Assembly: GCF_945859825.1 (NCBI RefSeq)
Contig: NZ_CAMAPC010000023.1
Coordinates: 1-64,000 of the forward strand
DNA length: 64,000 bases
Reading direction: 5' to 3'
From: Pseudoalteromonas holothuriae
Lineage (GTDB): Bacteria > Pseudomonadota > Gammaproteobacteria > Enterobacterales > Alteromonadaceae
Under the pieces are notes generated by a model. That model did not search any database, was not told the origin of the DNA, and saw only the letters and a program-made list of their open reading frames with translations. Of this stretch, positions 62,090-64,000 are shown one piece after another. Positions within the stretch are counted from its first letter, which is position 1; each line of letters opens with the position of its first letter. A program made the position numbers and the translations under genes.

Positions 62090-63178
62090 TTATTTGATAG
62101 GCCCATGCGGTAAATTTACATCCGGATTTTGGCCTCTTTGCCTTAATAAGTGATCCATTAAGGTAATTGCCATCATGGCTTCTGCTATCGGAATTGCTCT
62201 AATACCAACACAGGGGTCATGACGACCTTTCGTTATCATCTCGATAGATTCGTTAGCCGTATTAATACTCTGACCGGGTATCGTGATGCTTGAAGTGGGT
62301 TTTAAAGCAATTGAAGCAACAATATCTTGCCCCGTTGAAATACCCGCTAATACACCACCAGCGTGATTACTAGTAAAGCCATCTGGAGTAAGCTCATCTC
62401 TGTGCTCAGAACCTTTTTGCTCAACAACCGCAAAACCGTCACCAATTTCAACCCCTTTAACAGCGTTGATACTCATTAATGAGTGAGCGAGTTCAGCATC
62501 AAGCCTATCAAATACAGGTTCACCCAATCCAACAGGTACATTTTTTGCCACGACCATGACTTTAGCGCCTATCGAGTCTCCTGACTTTTTTAGATCGCGC
62601 ATATATTCATCAAGTGCCTCTAGCTTGCTCTCGTCAGGGAAAAAGAAGGGGTTTTGTTCAACCGCAGACCAATTAAACAGTTCTGCCTTAATAGGCCCTA
62701 ATTGCGACAAACAAGCGTTAATTTCGATACCATGTATTTGTCGCAAATACTTTTTGGCGATGCCACCTGCGGCAACACGAATGGCGGTTTCTCGAGCTGA
62801 TGAGCGCCCTCCGCCTCGATAATCTCTATGTCCATACTTGTGCCAATAGGTATAATCACCATGACCTGGACGAAATACATCAGCAATTTTGCTGTAATCT
62901 TTTGAGCGCTGATCAGTATTTTCTATCAATAGTCCAATGCTAGTACCTGTTGTTTTTCCTTCAAAAACGCCTGACAATATTTTTATTTCATCCCCTTCAC
63001 GTCGTTGTGTGGTGTAACGACTCTGCCCGGGTTTTCTTCTATCTAAATCTATTTGTAAATCAGCTTCGTTTAGCTCTAGTCCTGCTGGCACGCCATCGAC
63101 AACACCACCTAGTGCATGTCCATGACTTTCGCCAAAGGTACTCACTTTAAAAAGCTGACCTATGCTGTTACCTGCCAT
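62090..63178 (-). CDS. aroC: Chorismate synthase
   Basis: AroC makes chorismate from EPSP using reduced FMN, the last step of the shikimate pathway. The 362 aa product has the three family signatures GESHGHALGGVVDG, RGGGRSSARETAIRVAAGGIAKK and RHDPCVGIRAIPIAEAM. The length matches. It follows prmB by about 60 bases, the usual prmB-aroC order. Confidence 0.97.
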   Translation of the reverse strand: MAGNSIGQLFKVSTFGESHGHALGGVVDGVPAGLELNEADLQIDLDRRKPGQSRYTTQRREGDEIKILSGVFEGKTTGTSIGLLIENTDQRSKDYSKIADVFRPGHGDYTYWHKYGHRDYRGGGRSSARETAIRVAAGGIAKKYLRQIHGIEINACLSQLGPIKAELFNWSAVEQNPFFFPDESKLEALDEYMRDLKKSGDSIGAKVMVVAKNVPVGLGEPVFDRLDAELAHSLMSINAVKGVEIGDGFAVVEQKGSEHRDELTPDGFTSNHAGGVLAGISTGQDIVASIALKPTSSITIPGQSINTANESIEMITKGRHDPCVGIRAIPIAEAMMAITLMDHLLRQRGQNPDVNLPHGPIK

Positions 63179-63237
63179 TACATTTCCTCATTCCAAATGA
63201 CACCCAATACCACTAAACCTGAATAATACTAATCAGC

Positions 63238-64000
63238 TTAGTCGCTAAAATAATCTACTAACTGCTGCTTTGAGATTGCAAAAACCCCTAAACCACCATG
63301 TTCAAACTCTAGCCATTCAAATGGTGCATCAGGGTACAACGCCTCCATATGTACCATAGAGTTACCCACCTCGACAAATAGGATACCGTTGTCAGTTAAA
63401 TGTGATGCAGCTTGTTGTAAAATTTTACGCGTCACATCAAGGCCGTCCTCACCTGACGCTAACCCAAGCTCAGGTTCATGATGAAACTCATGCGGTAAAT
63501 CTGCCATGTCTTCAGCATCTACGTATGGAGGGTTTGCCACAATCAGATCATATTTTTGCCCTTCAATACCGCTGAAAACATCAGATTGAATAGCAAACAC
63601 TTGCTCTTGCAACATATAATCATCAATATTGATGCTAGCAACTTCCAAGGCATCATATGAAATATCCACAGCATCTACTTGAGACTCAGGAAAAGCCTGT
63701 GCCAAAGCAATCGCAATACAAGCAGACCCTGTACACATATCTAATATACGAGATATAGATTGCTCTTCACTAAGCCACGGTGCAAATTTATCGTTGATCA
63801 ACTCTGCAAATGGTGAACGTGGCACTAGCACTCGCTCATCTACGTAAAATGGCATGCCTGCAAACCATGCTTGATTAGTAAGGTAAGCAACCGGCGTACG
63901 TTCAACTATGCGCGTTTCAATATAACTTAACAGACGTACTTTCTCTGAGCGTGTTAAACGCGAACTCATAAGTTCTGTCGGTGTATCCAGTGGTAAGTTT
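63238..64000 (-). CDS. prmB: 50S ribosomal protein L3 glutamine methyltransferase PrmB (partial)
   Basis: PrmB methylates a glutamine of ribosomal protein L3. The reading frame stays open to the right edge. Residues before the internal Met at 63969 (NLPLDTPTEL) still fit the family, so the N-terminus is outside the window. The visible part has VAYLTNQAWFAGMPFYVDERVLVPRSP, the SAM site CTGSACIAIALA, and the Gln-methyltransferase motif IVANPPYVDAEDM. NPPY plus the L3-type N-terminal segment favours PrmB over PrmC. Confidence 0.92.
   Translation of the reverse strand, partial: NLPLDTPTELMSSRLTRSEKVRLLSYIETRIVERTPVAYLTNQAWFAGMPFYVDERVLVPRSPFAELINDKFAPWLSEEQSISRILDMCTGSACIAIALAQAFPESQVDAVDISYDALEVASINIDDYMLQEQVFAIQSDVFSGIEGQKYDLIVANPPYVDAEDMADLPHEFHHEPELGLASGEDGLDVTRKILQQAASHLTDNGILFVEVGNSMVHMEALYPDAPFEWLEFEHGGLGVFAISKQQLVDYFSD

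Overview
This 64 kb window comes from the chromosome of a marine gammaproteobacterium of the Alteromonadales, most likely Pseudoalteromonas or a close relative. The base composition is AT-rich. The gene orders rlmD-relA-mazG-pyrG-eno with divergent barA, rppH-ptsP-lgt-thyA with divergent mutH, and tig-clpP-clpX-lon-hupB-ppiD are the classic gammaproteobacterial ones. The flagellar genes include the FlgO/FlgP/FlgT set known from Vibrio-type polar flagella. The genus is inferred from overall feel, not from a search.

Positions 1-16594 hold the flagellar rod, hook and ring locus. On the minus strand are cheV-cheR and flgB to flgL; on the plus strand are flgA, flgM, flgN and flgT; flgP is divergent from flgT. 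The run flgB-flgL is divided by intrinsic terminators into flgBCDE, flgFGHI and flgJKL. Each unit is preceded by a sigma-54 type -24/-12 element about 35-39 bases before its start codon. flgT and flgP share divergent sigma-54 elements. flgM has a sigma-28 promoter, and another sigma-28 promoter at 85-111 points out of the left edge, probably at a flagellin gene.

Positions 16841-25294 are the accessory and most unusual part. They run from a tRNA-Arg(CCU) through three tandem FlgO-like lipoprotein genes (one with a sigma-54-like promoter), a SPOR lipoprotein, a chaperone/usher fimbrial set with two DUF4402-type subunits, and a second SPOR lipoprotein. The usher itself ends in a SPOR-like domain. 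All three SPOR-like domains share a C-x9-C cysteine pair. This looks like a pilus assembly system tied to peptidoglycan or septal wall.

Positions 25350-43xxx are core metabolism: galU, thyA, lgt, a TauE-type permease, ptsP, rppH, mutH, a 2OG-Fe(II) oxygenase, eno, pyrG, mazG, relA, rlmD and barA. Positions 44642-48370 hold an overlapping three-gene operon: a CHASE8-like/HAMP/GGDEF diguanylate cyclase, a TonB-dependent receptor and a YfiR-like periplasmic protein. This is probably an envelope-sensing c-di-GMP module.

Positions 48643-57168 hold the protein quality-control cluster ppiD, hupB, lon (with a sigma-32 promoter), clpX, clpP and tig. A five-gene tRNA operon follows (Pro, Arg, His, Pro, Pro). 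The window ends with folD, a small coiled-coil protein, a secreted EF-hand protein, a metallo-beta-lactamase-fold hydrolase, aroC and a prmB gene cut by the right edge. A short repeat with terminal inverted repeats occurs in three intergenic places.
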